Shown here piece after piece: positions 16,697 through 24,443 of a stretch of 33,168 nucleotides of DNA. The translations under genes were made by a program, and so were the position numbers. Position 1 is the first letter of the stretch. Each line of letters opens with the position of its first letter. The notes beneath the pieces are model-generated. The model did not search any database, had not been told where the DNA came from, and saw nothing but the letters and a program-made list of their open reading frames with translations. Source of the DNA: an uncultured Bacteroidota bacterium (GTDB lineage: Bacteria; Bacteroidota; Bacteroidia; Chitinophagales; Chitinophagaceae); the NCBI GenBank assembly GCA_903903635.1, contig CAIUZK010000118.1, positions 1 to 33,168 on the forward strand, in the 5' to 3' direction.

Positions 16697-18118
16697 ATGC
16701 TATTCAACACCCCCATTTACTTAGTCTTTCTTCTGATTGTAGTACCCGTATTTTATTTTCTGCCCAAACGGATTGACAAGTTTTTTTTATTAGGGGCAAG
16801 TTACATTTTCTATGGCTATTGGGACTGGCGTTTCCTGTTTTTATTGGTAGGCTCAAGCCTGATGGATTACTATTTCGGATTGCTTATCTACAAGGCCGAA
16901 AACAAACAAAAGAAAAAAATATTACTCCTGAGCAGTTTGTTTCTCAATCTGGTAATCCTCTGTTTCTTCAAGTATTTCAACTTCTTTATAGATAGTTTCA
17001 ACCTCGTTTTTGGCAACAAACTGGATTTCCTTCATATCCATATTTTGCTGCCTATTGGCATTTCATTCTATACCTTCCAGAGTTTATCCTATACTTTCGA
17101 TATTTACCGGGAAAAATTGCTCCCTACAAAAGACACGCTGGATTATTGCCTGTTTGTTGGTGTTTTCCCTCACATGGTTTCAGGACCTATTGTAAAGGCA
17201 AAACTCATTTTACCCCAACTGGCCACCTTGCAAAAGCCGGTAAAAAGCGATTTTATAACAGGCTTCTCATTACTTACTGTGGGCATGTTCCAGAAAGTAC
17301 TTATTGGTGATACTGTGGCCAAATATGCCAACCATATTTTCAGTGACCCTACCTATTACTCCTCAAGTGAATTGTTGTTCTCCCTTTTCATGTTCGCCAT
17401 CCAGATTTATGCCGATTTCGCTGGTTACAGCAATATTGCCAGAGGCAGCGCTAAAATATTTGGCATCGACCTGATTGATAATTTCAACCAGCCCTACTTA
17501 TCCAAAAACATAACTGATTTCTGGCGAAGATGGCACATATCCTTATCCGATTGGCTGAAGGAATATGTATACATATGGTGGCTTGGAGGAAACAGGAAGG
17601 GTAAAGTAAGATCCTACATTAATCTTATGCTCACCATGCTGATAGGCGGGTTTTGGCACGGCGCCAACTGGACATTTATTGTTTGGGGTGGGCTGCATGG
17701 CGGCGCTTTGGTAGTTCATAAGTTCTTTATGGAGCGCACTAAGCACATTTCTATTCGAAACAATTTCGTCAGCCAATTTTTGAGCGTAATCAGTTCGCTT
17801 GCTACCTTCCTGTTCGTAGTGCTTGCATGGTTGTTTTTCAGAGCTCCCGATTTTCATTCTGCATGGTTCTACCTCGATCGCATTTTTGTACATACGGTTA
17901 GCAGCAACCTGACCGCCGACTTATTTATCATTATGTTGTTCTATTTTATTGCAATACTTGTAATTGATGTGGTAGAATTAAAAACAAAAAGACATGATTT
18001 TCTGGCAATATTGTCTCCTGCGGCGAGATTTGGCATTGCCATTCCTGTCTGGATTGCTGTAATATTTTTCATGTACACAATTGGTAAGCCAATGCCCTTC
18101 ATTTACTTTCAGTTTTAA
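16697..18118 (+). CDS. MBOAT O-acyltransferase, AlgI-like
   Basis: This 473-residue polytopic membrane protein belongs to the family of AlgI, PatA and DltB, which passes acyl groups (usually acetyl) across the membrane for modification of polysaccharides or peptidoglycan. Many hydrophobic helices run from residue 5 to the C-terminus. Family hallmarks are FYGYWDWRF (38-46), LPIGISFYTFQ (118-128), ADFAGYSNIARG (239-250), DFWRRWHISLS with His280, and FWHGANWTF with the presumed catalytic His321, followed by WGGLHG with His334. Eight nucleotides separate it from the next gene, an AlgJ-like SGNH protein that would complete transfer to the glycan. TAAGTTTT at 16643-16650 is a weak candidate -7 box. 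AlgI-like is meant structurally; nothing here indicates alginate. Confidence 0.93.
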   Translation: MLFNTPIYLVFLLIVVPVFYFLPKRIDKFFLLGASYIFYGYWDWRFLFLLVGSSLMDYYFGLLIYKAENKQKKKILLLSSLFLNLVILCFFKYFNFFIDSFNLVFGNKLDFLHIHILLPIGISFYTFQSLSYTFDIYREKLLPTKDTLDYCLFVGVFPHMVSGPIVKAKLILPQLATLQKPVKSDFITGFSLLTVGMFQKVLIGDTVAKYANHIFSDPTYYSSSELLFSLFMFAIQIYADFAGYSNIARGSAKIFGIDLIDNFNQPYLSKNITDFWRRWHISLSDWLKEYVYIWWLGGNRKGKVRSYINLMLTMLIGGFWHGANWTFIVWGGLHGGALVVHKFFMERTKHISIRNNFVSQFLSVISSLATFLFVVLAWLFFRAPDFHSAWFYLDRIFVHTVSSNLTADLFIIMLFYFIAILVIDVVELKTKRHDFLAILSPAARFGIAIPVWIAVIFFMYTIGKPMPFIYFQF

Positions 18119-18126
18119 AAATTGTT

Positions 18127-19212
18127 ATGAAAAACATTCTGATATTCTTACTGTTGTTTATAGGTACAGGTCTGGCTTTAGAACAATTTCTGAAGATGAC
18201 ACGTATCACACCACCTACCTTAAAATATTACGATAGCACATATGGCTCACTAAACAGACCTAACATTGATTATTTCAAATCTGTTGAAGGTCTTTATGTT
18301 GGCAAGACAAACTATGATGGACGATTCAGAGAAAATTACCCTAAGAGAAAAGATGACAAAAGAACTTTGAGAATAATGCTTTTAGGAGATTCTTTTGTAG
18401 AAGGAATCGATGTATTTAGCCATAACCACTTTGCCGCCTACATCGAAAAAATTCTGGGCGAAAAACTGAACCGGAAAGTAGAAGTTTTAAATTTCGGCAG
18501 AGGCAATTGCACTATTCAGGCTTCTTCTTTCTATTTCACATCCCGACTAAGCAAGGAGTACGATGCAGATATTGTACTTTATTTCACCGAAGCCAGAGAC
18601 GTGCTTGATCTGGGTATTGCATACGAATACCCTTCTACTTCCTATGATTTAAATGCAGATCAGCAACTTGCCCCGGTTTACCTATGGAAAAATACTTCCG
18701 AATATAAAATACATAAAAAACTAACCGACAACCCAATCCTTAAATACTATGACAACTCCGCCTATTTCAGATTATTATACAGGGCGGTCGCAAGAACAAA
18801 GCTCAGTGGATTCCCGGTATTGACTTTCGGTAAATTCTGCGGCACTTCGGCTGATCAGGATTATACGCCTTTGACTGTTTCTGACACCGTATCTTTACTG
18901 ACAAAAAAAATATACGACACGATTTGTAAATACAACAATGGCCAGATCATCTTTGTTGTTCGCGACAAACCAGTAAACAATCCTGCTATCATTCAATATC
19001 TTAAAACCAGCAATTACAAGTATATCAACCTTGCCGATGCTTTTGATGGTTACAATATTAAGAATACGAAAATAAATGCCTACTATTTTAAGGCTAGCAA
19101 CGCATACGGCGGGCATTGGAACAATGATGGGCATAAGACCATGGGCACATTCTTATCCAACATTATTCTCGAAAATATGAGTACCTATAAAATGCCTGAT
19201 TATCAGCCCTGA
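18127..19212 (+). CDS. Membrane-anchored SGNH/AlgJ-like O-acetyltransferase partner
   Basis: A 361-residue protein with one N-terminal hydrophobic helix (residues about 3-18), giving an inner-membrane anchor or uncleaved signal with the rest in the periplasm. The SGNH fold is marked by GDSFVEG with nucleophile Ser89 in block I, NFGRGN (122-127) as the glycine/asparagine region, and HWNNDGH near the end with Asp334 and His336. The N-terminal RPNIDY and TNYDGRFRE segment is common to AlgJ/AlgX-like and related SGNH proteins. It follows the MBOAT gene by 8 nt, so the two form an acyl-transfer pair: MBOAT exports the acyl group and this protein moves it to the sugar. An esterase role is the alternative. 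Its TGA ends exactly where the convergent deacetylase gene's stop codon begins (19212/19213). Confidence 0.85.
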   Translation: MKNILIFLLLFIGTGLALEQFLKMTRITPPTLKYYDSTYGSLNRPNIDYFKSVEGLYVGKTNYDGRFRENYPKRKDDKRTLRIMLLGDSFVEGIDVFSHNHFAAYIEKILGEKLNRKVEVLNFGRGNCTIQASSFYFTSRLSKEYDADIVLYFTEARDVLDLGIAYEYPSTSYDLNADQQLAPVYLWKNTSEYKIHKKLTDNPILKYYDNSAYFRLLYRAVARTKLSGFPVLTFGKFCGTSADQDYTPLTVSDTVSLLTKKIYDTICKYNNGQIIFVVRDKPVNNPAIIQYLKTSNYKYINLADAFDGYNIKNTKINAYYFKASNAYGGHWNNDGHKTMGTFLSNIILENMSTYKMPDYQP

Positions 19213-20067
19213 TTATACGGTTGTTATTTGCAGCACTTTCCGGCGTTTCTTACGATAAAACATGTCCATAAAAATGGATAGTTGAAACTTAACCACCGCA
19301 AGTGAATTTCGGGTCTCCACGTTCGTTCTTTGTATCTGCAGCGGTTGCTGACCAGGCGTTAAAGGATAAGTATTGGTCATGAACGAATACAAATATCCTG
19401 CTTCTTTTATTTTTTTTGCGGCAGCCTCAGTATAGGTATGCAATTCGCCGCCTACCCAGCAAAAAATGTTTATAGGTTTATGCAGCATTCGCTCCATATA
19501 CTGCTTTGCTTCTGTGATCTCAATATTTAACAACTCTTGCGTGTCCTTGATATCCATACGATGGTGAGTCCAGGTGTGGCAGCCCAAAACATGATTGTCA
19601 TACAATACCCGCAATTCTTCCCAATCCATCAGGTATCGACCATCGCCATACGTTACCATGTACCTTCCTTCAGTTTTACCCACGAATTCCATCTGGACAC
19701 TTGATGAAGAATCAACCAAACCCGAAGGAATAAAAAACCAACCTTTGAAATTGTATTTTTCAAGCAGGGGCACAGCATTATCAATATTGTCGCGCCAGCC
19801 GTCATCGAAAGAAATAATAATTCCCGGCTTTTCTTTATGCCATTTTCCAGTTTCGAAAAACTGAACAAGGTCTTTGTAGGAAACTGAGCTGTAATTGTGT
19901 TGATAGAATTTTAATTGCTCTTCAAAATTGTTCATTTCCTGAGGCGGTGTACTATGATAATTAACCACCCTGATATGGTTATTTCCATAGAACCTTCTGC
20001 CGGCAAAAAATACTCCTGATAGTCCGGTCTTATCAAGCAATCGGGCAATCTGCTCTTTCTTACTCAT
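19213..20067 (-). CDS. Polysaccharide deacetylase family protein (NodB-like, CE4)
   Basis: A 284-residue protein with the NodB-homology metal site: motif 1 SFDDG with Asp88 and Asp89, and motif 2 HTWTHH with His164 and His168, which together with Asp89 would hold the metal. WFFIPSG and FCWVGGE segments supply later parts of the barrel. CE4 enzymes remove N-acetyl (or O-acetyl) groups from hexosamine glycans. No signal peptide or membrane helix is evident, so action would be cytosolic, on a lipid-linked intermediate, unless export is non-classical. The N-terminal SKKEQIARLLDKTGLSG segment is typical of deacetylases in exopolysaccharide loci. It starts 3 nt downstream of the small unknown gene, within the carbamoyltransferase transcript, and its stop abuts that of the convergent SGNH gene. 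Confidence 0.9.
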   Translation of the reverse strand: MSKKEQIARLLDKTGLSGVFFAGRRFYGNNHIRVVNYHSTPPQEMNNFEEQLKFYQHNYSSVSYKDLVQFFETGKWHKEKPGIIISFDDGWRDNIDNAVPLLEKYNFKGWFFIPSGLVDSSSSVQMEFVGKTEGRYMVTYGDGRYLMDWEELRVLYDNHVLGCHTWTHHRMDIKDTQELLNIEITEAKQYMERMLHKPINIFCWVGGELHTYTEAAAKKIKEAGYLYSFMTNTYPLTPGQQPLQIQRTNVETRNSLAVVKFQLSIFMDMFYRKKRRKVLQITTV

Positions 20068-20070
20068 ACA

Positions 20071-20406
20071 TTAATACATGGCATAAATAAACGGTGAAAT
20101 ATCTTCCTGCTGGCTATCGGGGTCTACGCACAAGCTGTATGCAAGACTGCTTATTGCTCCTGCTGCCTGCGCAAATTCTTCATTTCCGGATTCCTTCCAG
20201 AACTGCTCCAGGTAACCGGTGAAATTTTCCTGTGTGGCTACATCAATAAACGAGAAGTAAGCCTGGTTGGGATGCACGGGTGTTTCATAATAAGAAGTAC
20301 TGCTCTTATCAATTTCAGTAAGCAAATATTTTTTGCCGGAATCAGCAATAATAACTCCTTCAAATAGCTCCTTTATTTTCGATTCTGTCTGATTAGTCGA
20401 GTTCAT
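20071..20406 (-). CDS. Unknown 111-residue acidic protein overlapping the carbamoyltransferase
   Basis: I do not recognise this protein. ATG 20406 is chosen because it overlaps the carbamoyltransferase stop (20393) by 14 nt, a normal coupled arrangement; the frame could reach up to 20436. It is soluble, acidic and has no signal peptide, membrane helix or cysteine pair (a single Cys near residue 93). Visible are a basic-acidic helix at the start (ESKIKELFEG), a beta-rich middle (KKYLLTEIDKSS, then NQAYFSFIDV) and an alanine-rich helix (FAQAAGAISSLAYSL) before an acidic tail. Tight packing between the carbamoyltransferase and the deacetylase (3 nt gap) suggests a shared function, perhaps as an accessory or carrier subunit; that is inference only. 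It could also be a small adaptor unrelated to catalysis. Confidence 0.7.
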   Translation of the reverse strand: MNSTNQTESKIKELFEGVIIADSGKKYLLTEIDKSSTSYYETPVHPNQAYFSFIDVATQENFTGYLEQFWKESGNEEFAQAAGAISSLAYSLCVDPDSQQEDISPFIYAMY

Positions 20407-22234
20407 ATTTTTTCTGCCAGTTTTCGCTTTCTTCAAATTTTGGTTGCGCTTCTTTCAATAAAACATAGTTTTCTAAAACAAGAATATCTATGTCTGTTCG
20501 CATGAAGCACAGGTAGGCATCTTTGGGTGAGCAAACAATAGGTTCACCCCTTACATTGAATGATGTATTCACCAATACACTGCATCCGGTCAGTTTCCTG
20601 AACGCATGAATCAGGTTGTAAAACTTCGGATTGGTTTCCTGGTGTACCGTCTGTATCCTTGCACTGTAATCAACATGAGTTATCGCAGGCAATGCAGATC
20701 TTATCTGGTTAATCACAGGTATCATATCATCGCTGTCTGCATGAGCTTCGACCGGTTTCCGGATCTCCTCCTTTACAGGCGCTACAATAAGCATATATGG
20801 GCTATCGGTATCCAGATCAAAGTACTTATTTACATCCTCCCGCAATACAGCAGGGGCAAATGGTCTGAATGATTCCCTGAATTTTATCTTCAGGTTCATT
20901 TTAGACTGCATGGTTGAATTACGGGCATCTCCAATAATTGACCTTGCCCCCAGCGACCGGGGACCAAACTCCATCCTGCCGGCAAAAAAGCCTAAAATTT
21001 TTCCTTTGTCTATTTCCTTAGCCAGCAATTCATTTTTCTCTTCTTCGCTGTACTTAGTATAAACGTATTTATTACGATCCAGAAATGCTACTATTTCGTG
21101 GTCTGTAAACCCTGGTCCCAGGTAACTCCCCTTTTGTGTATCGGTTTTACCATTTGGCGCTATACGGGGTTCTTTATAATAAAGATGCCTTGCCACATAA
21201 CAAGCGCCCAAGGCGCCTCCGGCATCGCCCGAAGCCGGCTGGATCCAGATATGCTCAAAAATATTTTCTTTTAGCAGCTTACCATTTGCAACACAATTCA
21301 GCGCCACCCCTCCCGATAAACATAAATTATTACTGCCGGTTATTTTCTTTGCATGCCTGGCAATCTTTATGAAAATCTCTTCAGTTACCTGCTGAATGGA
21401 AGCTGCCAGATCCATCTCCTTCTTTGTAATGGCGCTTTCAGGCTGCCTGGGTTCACCACCGAATAATTGATGAAATTTGTCGTTAGTGGTTTTATGCGTA
21501 CTTAAAAAACCAAAATAATCCATATTCAACCTGTACGAACCATCTTCTTTTACATCAATCAGGTGATCATAAATTTCCTTAACATAAACCGGCTTACCAT
21601 ATGGAGCCAGGCCCATTAATTTATATTCTCCCGAATTAACTTTGAAGCCACAGTAGTAGGTAAATGCACTATAAAGCAACCCAAGTGAATTGGGATAATT
21701 GATTTCCTGCAATAGTTGTATATCACGGCCTTTGCCATGAGCAATTGTGGTAGTCGACCATTCTCCTACGCCATCCACCGAAACAATAGCTGCTTCTTCA
21801 AATGGTGACGTATAAAATGAAGATGCCGCATGCGACATATGATGCCCGGCAAAGATCACCTTACCAAGCTGTCCGGCTGTACCTATCGCCTGTTTAACAT
21901 GCTTATCCACCCACAATTTTATCCCTAATATAGATTTGGTTGCAGTACTGAAAGTTTCAAAACTATCGGCTCCTGCATAGGCACAATTTTTCATTACACG
22001 ATCATAGGTAAGCACCGGATGATCATAAAAAACAACAGCGCTCAGATCTCCGGGTTCTATAAATGCCTCCTCAAGACAATAATTGATTGCATTTACCGGA
22101 AAGCGTGGATCATGTTTCACCCTCGTAAAACGTTCTTCCTGTGCAGCAGCAATAATAACACCATCTTTTATTATTGCAGCAGCCGAGTCATGATAATAAG
22201 CCGAAATGCCTAAAATATACTGATCACTATTCAT
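20393..22234 (-). CDS. Carbamoyltransferase, NodU/CmcH/TobZ family
   Basis: A 613-residue cytosolic enzyme of full family length. Such enzymes form carbamoyl-adenylate from carbamoyl phosphate and ATP and transfer the carbamoyl group to a sugar hydroxyl. The N-terminal Kae1/HypF-like part shows ILGISAYYHDSAAAI (residues 7-21), QEERFTR (32-38), the metal-binding histidines in HHMSHAASSFY (His131, 132, 135) and SVDGVGEWSTT (152-162). SGGVALNCVANGK and PASGDAGGALGA follow as ATP and metal loops, and the C-terminal carbamoyltransferase domain has FGPRSLGARSI and FRPFAPAVL. Key residues are intact. In this locus the acceptor is likely a sugar of the glycan, either as nucleotide sugar or lipid-linked unit. 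It heads a unit with the unknown 111-aa gene and the deacetylase; two TAATTTTG boxes lie upstream. Confidence 0.94.
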   Translation of the reverse strand: MNSDQYILGISAYYHDSAAAIIKDGVIIAAAQEERFTRVKHDPRFPVNAINYCLEEAFIEPGDLSAVVFYDHPVLTYDRVMKNCAYAGADSFETFSTATKSILGIKLWVDKHVKQAIGTAGQLGKVIFAGHHMSHAASSFYTSPFEEAAIVSVDGVGEWSTTTIAHGKGRDIQLLQEINYPNSLGLLYSAFTYYCGFKVNSGEYKLMGLAPYGKPVYVKEIYDHLIDVKEDGSYRLNMDYFGFLSTHKTTNDKFHQLFGGEPRQPESAITKKEMDLAASIQQVTEEIFIKIARHAKKITGSNNLCLSGGVALNCVANGKLLKENIFEHIWIQPASGDAGGALGACYVARHLYYKEPRIAPNGKTDTQKGSYLGPGFTDHEIVAFLDRNKYVYTKYSEEEKNELLAKEIDKGKILGFFAGRMEFGPRSLGARSIIGDARNSTMQSKMNLKIKFRESFRPFAPAVLREDVNKYFDLDTDSPYMLIVAPVKEEIRKPVEAHADSDDMIPVINQIRSALPAITHVDYSARIQTVHQETNPKFYNLIHAFRKLTGCSVLVNTSFNVRGEPIVCSPKDAYLCFMRTDIDILVLENYVLLKEAQPKFEESENWQKKYELD

Positions 22235-22289
22235 TAACTAAAATTATATTATGTGAATTTCCGTTGGAATTGAAACGACATATAAATTA

Positions 22290-22320
22290 CAAAATTATCC
22301 GTGTATCAACTCCAAAATTA
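22290..22320 (-). promoter_or_regulatory. Candidate promoter(s) for the carbamoyltransferase unit
   Basis: In the 137-nt gap upstream of the carbamoyltransferase, TAATTTTG, an exact TAnnTTTG -7 element, occurs twice on the minus strand, at 22290-22297 and 22313-22320, 23 bp apart. Neither has a TTG at the ideal distance, though the upstream TTTTG may act as the -33 element for the downstream box. Transcription from the nearer box would begin about 50 nt before the ATG. Confidence 0.45.
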
Positions 22321-22371
22321 CGCCAAAGAACTGCTTAATGGCTATGCCATGTGTATATTTTTTTACATTAA

Positions 22372-23352
22372 TTATCTGATCATATCGCTGATTTTGGCTG
22401 CAATACTTGCTGCTATTGCTTTGTGGCCTTCAGGGGTAGGATGTACATCTGTTTTATGCCTGAAATTCCGCCTTTCCTCAGCGCTATATTTTTTCAAAGC
22501 AGGCAATGGATCAAATACCTCAATATTTAATTGCGATTTCAGTTCTCCAAACCGTGCCTGGTAGTTCTTTGGGTCACTGGTTTCTTCCGTAAACTGGTAT
22601 AATGGCAATGGAATAATAAGAAATTTTGCCTGTGCATCCATGCTCCACCGGTGAAGTATCTCCTTCATCACTTTCCATTCCGGAGAGTCTGCAGTATTGT
22701 ATTCCGGCACAGGCTGGTATTTGGTTACTTTTTGGGTCAGTTCTTTTAAGCCCAATGCATTTACAATACTTCGGGCCATACCAAACCTGCCTCCTGTATC
22801 TACTTTTCCTTGCTCACTTTCAGGTAATTCTTCAATTTTAAGTGGCTGCGACTCTACGGGCACATTAAAAAGTTCAAACTCCCCGTTTTTAAAATCGAAA
22901 TACGGCTTTTGAAACACCACCTTTTCACCGGCAGAATTGAAATAATACCTGTAGTGCGATTTGATTCGCCTGATATTCTCAACAAGTACGGTAACAACAA
23001 TCAAATCGCATTCAACATCTTTTCCGAATTCCTTGTACATCAGGTATTGCTGATCGGTTCCGGAACCCGGTAACCCGAAATTGAAAACTTCTATGCCAGG
23101 TATCAATTGCTCCAGCAGATCCGTAAACCGGTATTTGTTCGAGACACCATCTCCGGCAGTAAACGAATCACCGAAAAATAACACTCTTTTTTTACCTGCC
23201 TCTTTTGTCTTGCCGAATTCGATCTCCGATCTGAATCCCCAATCATTTGTTCTAACCAGGTATCCGCCATTCTCGTGCTGGATACGGGTTTTAATGTTTG
23301 GAATAAACTTATACCCTATTGTAGGATGGTAAAGAAATAGTTGCCTGTTCAT
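22372..23352 (-). CDS. SGNH/GDSL hydrolase-family protein, no signal peptide
   Basis: A 326-residue SGNH protein. The N-terminus lacks a signal peptide and carries the HPTIGYKFIPN and VRTNDWGFRS segments often found ahead of SGNH domains in glycan loci. Block I is FFGDSFTAGDG with nucleophile Ser63, NFGLPGSGTDQ (91-101) supplies the oxyanion residues, and TDVHPTPEGH near the end gives Asp302 and His304 as the likely remaining catalytic residues. AAGGC lies just upstream of the ATG as a weak ribosome site. It follows a GT4 gene by 17 nt on the same strand. A cytosolic esterase or acyltransferase acting on the nucleotide sugar or lipid-linked intermediate fits the location; unlike the other SGNH protein at 18127 it has no MBOAT partner beside it. 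Confidence 0.82.
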   Translation of the reverse strand: MNRQLFLYHPTIGYKFIPNIKTRIQHENGGYLVRTNDWGFRSEIEFGKTKEAGKKRVLFFGDSFTAGDGVSNKYRFTDLLEQLIPGIEVFNFGLPGSGTDQQYLMYKEFGKDVECDLIVVTVLVENIRRIKSHYRYYFNSAGEKVVFQKPYFDFKNGEFELFNVPVESQPLKIEELPESEQGKVDTGGRFGMARSIVNALGLKELTQKVTKYQPVPEYNTADSPEWKVMKEILHRWSMDAQAKFLIIPLPLYQFTEETSDPKNYQARFGELKSQLNIEVFDPLPALKKYSAEERRNFRHKTDVHPTPEGHKAIAASIAAKISDMIR

Positions 23353-23369
23353 GTTGCCTTTTTTATCAG

Positions 23370-24428
23370 TTATTCATTGGTCACACTCAAAAAACTATAT
23401 GCCGAGATAACCGGGCTATGCATCTTGGATAACGCATACCCTCTTTCCCCCATGGCAAATAATTCCTTATCGCTTTTGCTCATAAATTTTATTATTGCCT
23501 GCTTTAGTTGTTGCTTATCGCCACTCTTAAATACATACCCATTGTAGTTATCTACAACAAGGCTATCGGCTGCCCCCACTTTATCCGAGCATAATACTGG
23601 TATTCCCGACATTGTAAATTCATGTATTACTACACCCCAGGGCTCGTAAATACTTGGAAGGCAGAAAACGCCCCAGTTACTGCAATCCTTAGCCAACTCA
23701 GGCCCCTGCATAAAATCCTTAACTTTTATAAATGGAGCATCGGTTATCAGGTTATCGCCCGACCCTATCAGCGTCAACTGCCAATCATTGTTAGTTGCCT
23801 CCTTTGCCTCTGTAAATGCCTCAATCAGAATATCTACGCCCTTGGTCTTTGCAAAACGTCCGGCAAAAACCATATTATGAGGGTAGCGCCTTCTTTTTAT
23901 TTCACGGTCCCGCTCATATACTTCTCCGAAAATATCAGTATCAGCAGTAAGCAGATTACTGATTATTTTCTCATTTGGATAACCCATTCTTCTGGCAAAC
24001 TCATACTGTCGTCTGCCCGGCACCCAAAAATATTCAAAATAACGCCGGTAAAGCATTCCACTCAAAACAGTGGCCACCCTTTGTTTTAAATTCCCATACC
24101 ATTGGTTGTCGCTGCCCGTAACTATTTTCACACTGCTCCTGAAATGTAAAGCAGTTTTTAAATACAAATCATCCATCCTGCCCACTATATACATAGCCGA
24201 GGGATTCCTCTTTTCTATAAATTCCACGATACTGCGCTCATCAAAAGTCGATCGCTTATGGAAATATATCCCTTGCTCATCACTTGGTAAAAATGGCGTC
24301 CTTTTTTTCTGATCCCAATAAATACAATCTACCTGCACCCCAAACTCACGCACCATTGCCCTCATCACAGCAATGGCATAAGGCATAACTTCAGAATAGA
24401 GGTACACTATGTTTTTTACTTTGCTCAA
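23370..24428 (-). CDS. Glycosyltransferase family 4
   Basis: A 352-residue GT-B enzyme with a somewhat divergent N-terminal acceptor domain (MPYAIAVMRAMVREFG) and a typical donor domain from about residue 188: MVFAGRFAKTKGVDILIEAF, TLIGSGD, and the E-x7-E signature in PSIYEPWGVVIHEFTMSGIPVL. No signal peptide is seen. The start codon is TTG at 24428: the in-frame stop just upstream leaves no ATG, and the next ATG would remove the first strand of the Rossmann fold. It lies 15 nt after another GT4 gene and 17 nt before the SGNH gene, forming a tight three-gene run. Donor and acceptor are unknown. Confidence 0.87.
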   Translation of the reverse strand: MSKVKNIVYLYSEVMPYAIAVMRAMVREFGVQVDCIYWDQKKRTPFLPSDEQGIYFHKRSTFDERSIVEFIEKRNPSAMYIVGRMDDLYLKTALHFRSSVKIVTGSDNQWYGNLKQRVATVLSGMLYRRYFEYFWVPGRRQYEFARRMGYPNEKIISNLLTADTDIFGEVYERDREIKRRRYPHNMVFAGRFAKTKGVDILIEAFTEAKEATNNDWQLTLIGSGDNLITDAPFIKVKDFMQGPELAKDCSNWGVFCLPSIYEPWGVVIHEFTMSGIPVLCSDKVGAADSLVVDNYNGYVFKSGDKQQLKQAIIKFMSKSDKELFAMGERGYALSKMHSPVISAYSFLSVTNE

Positions 24429-24443
24429 GATAATTTTTCCGTT

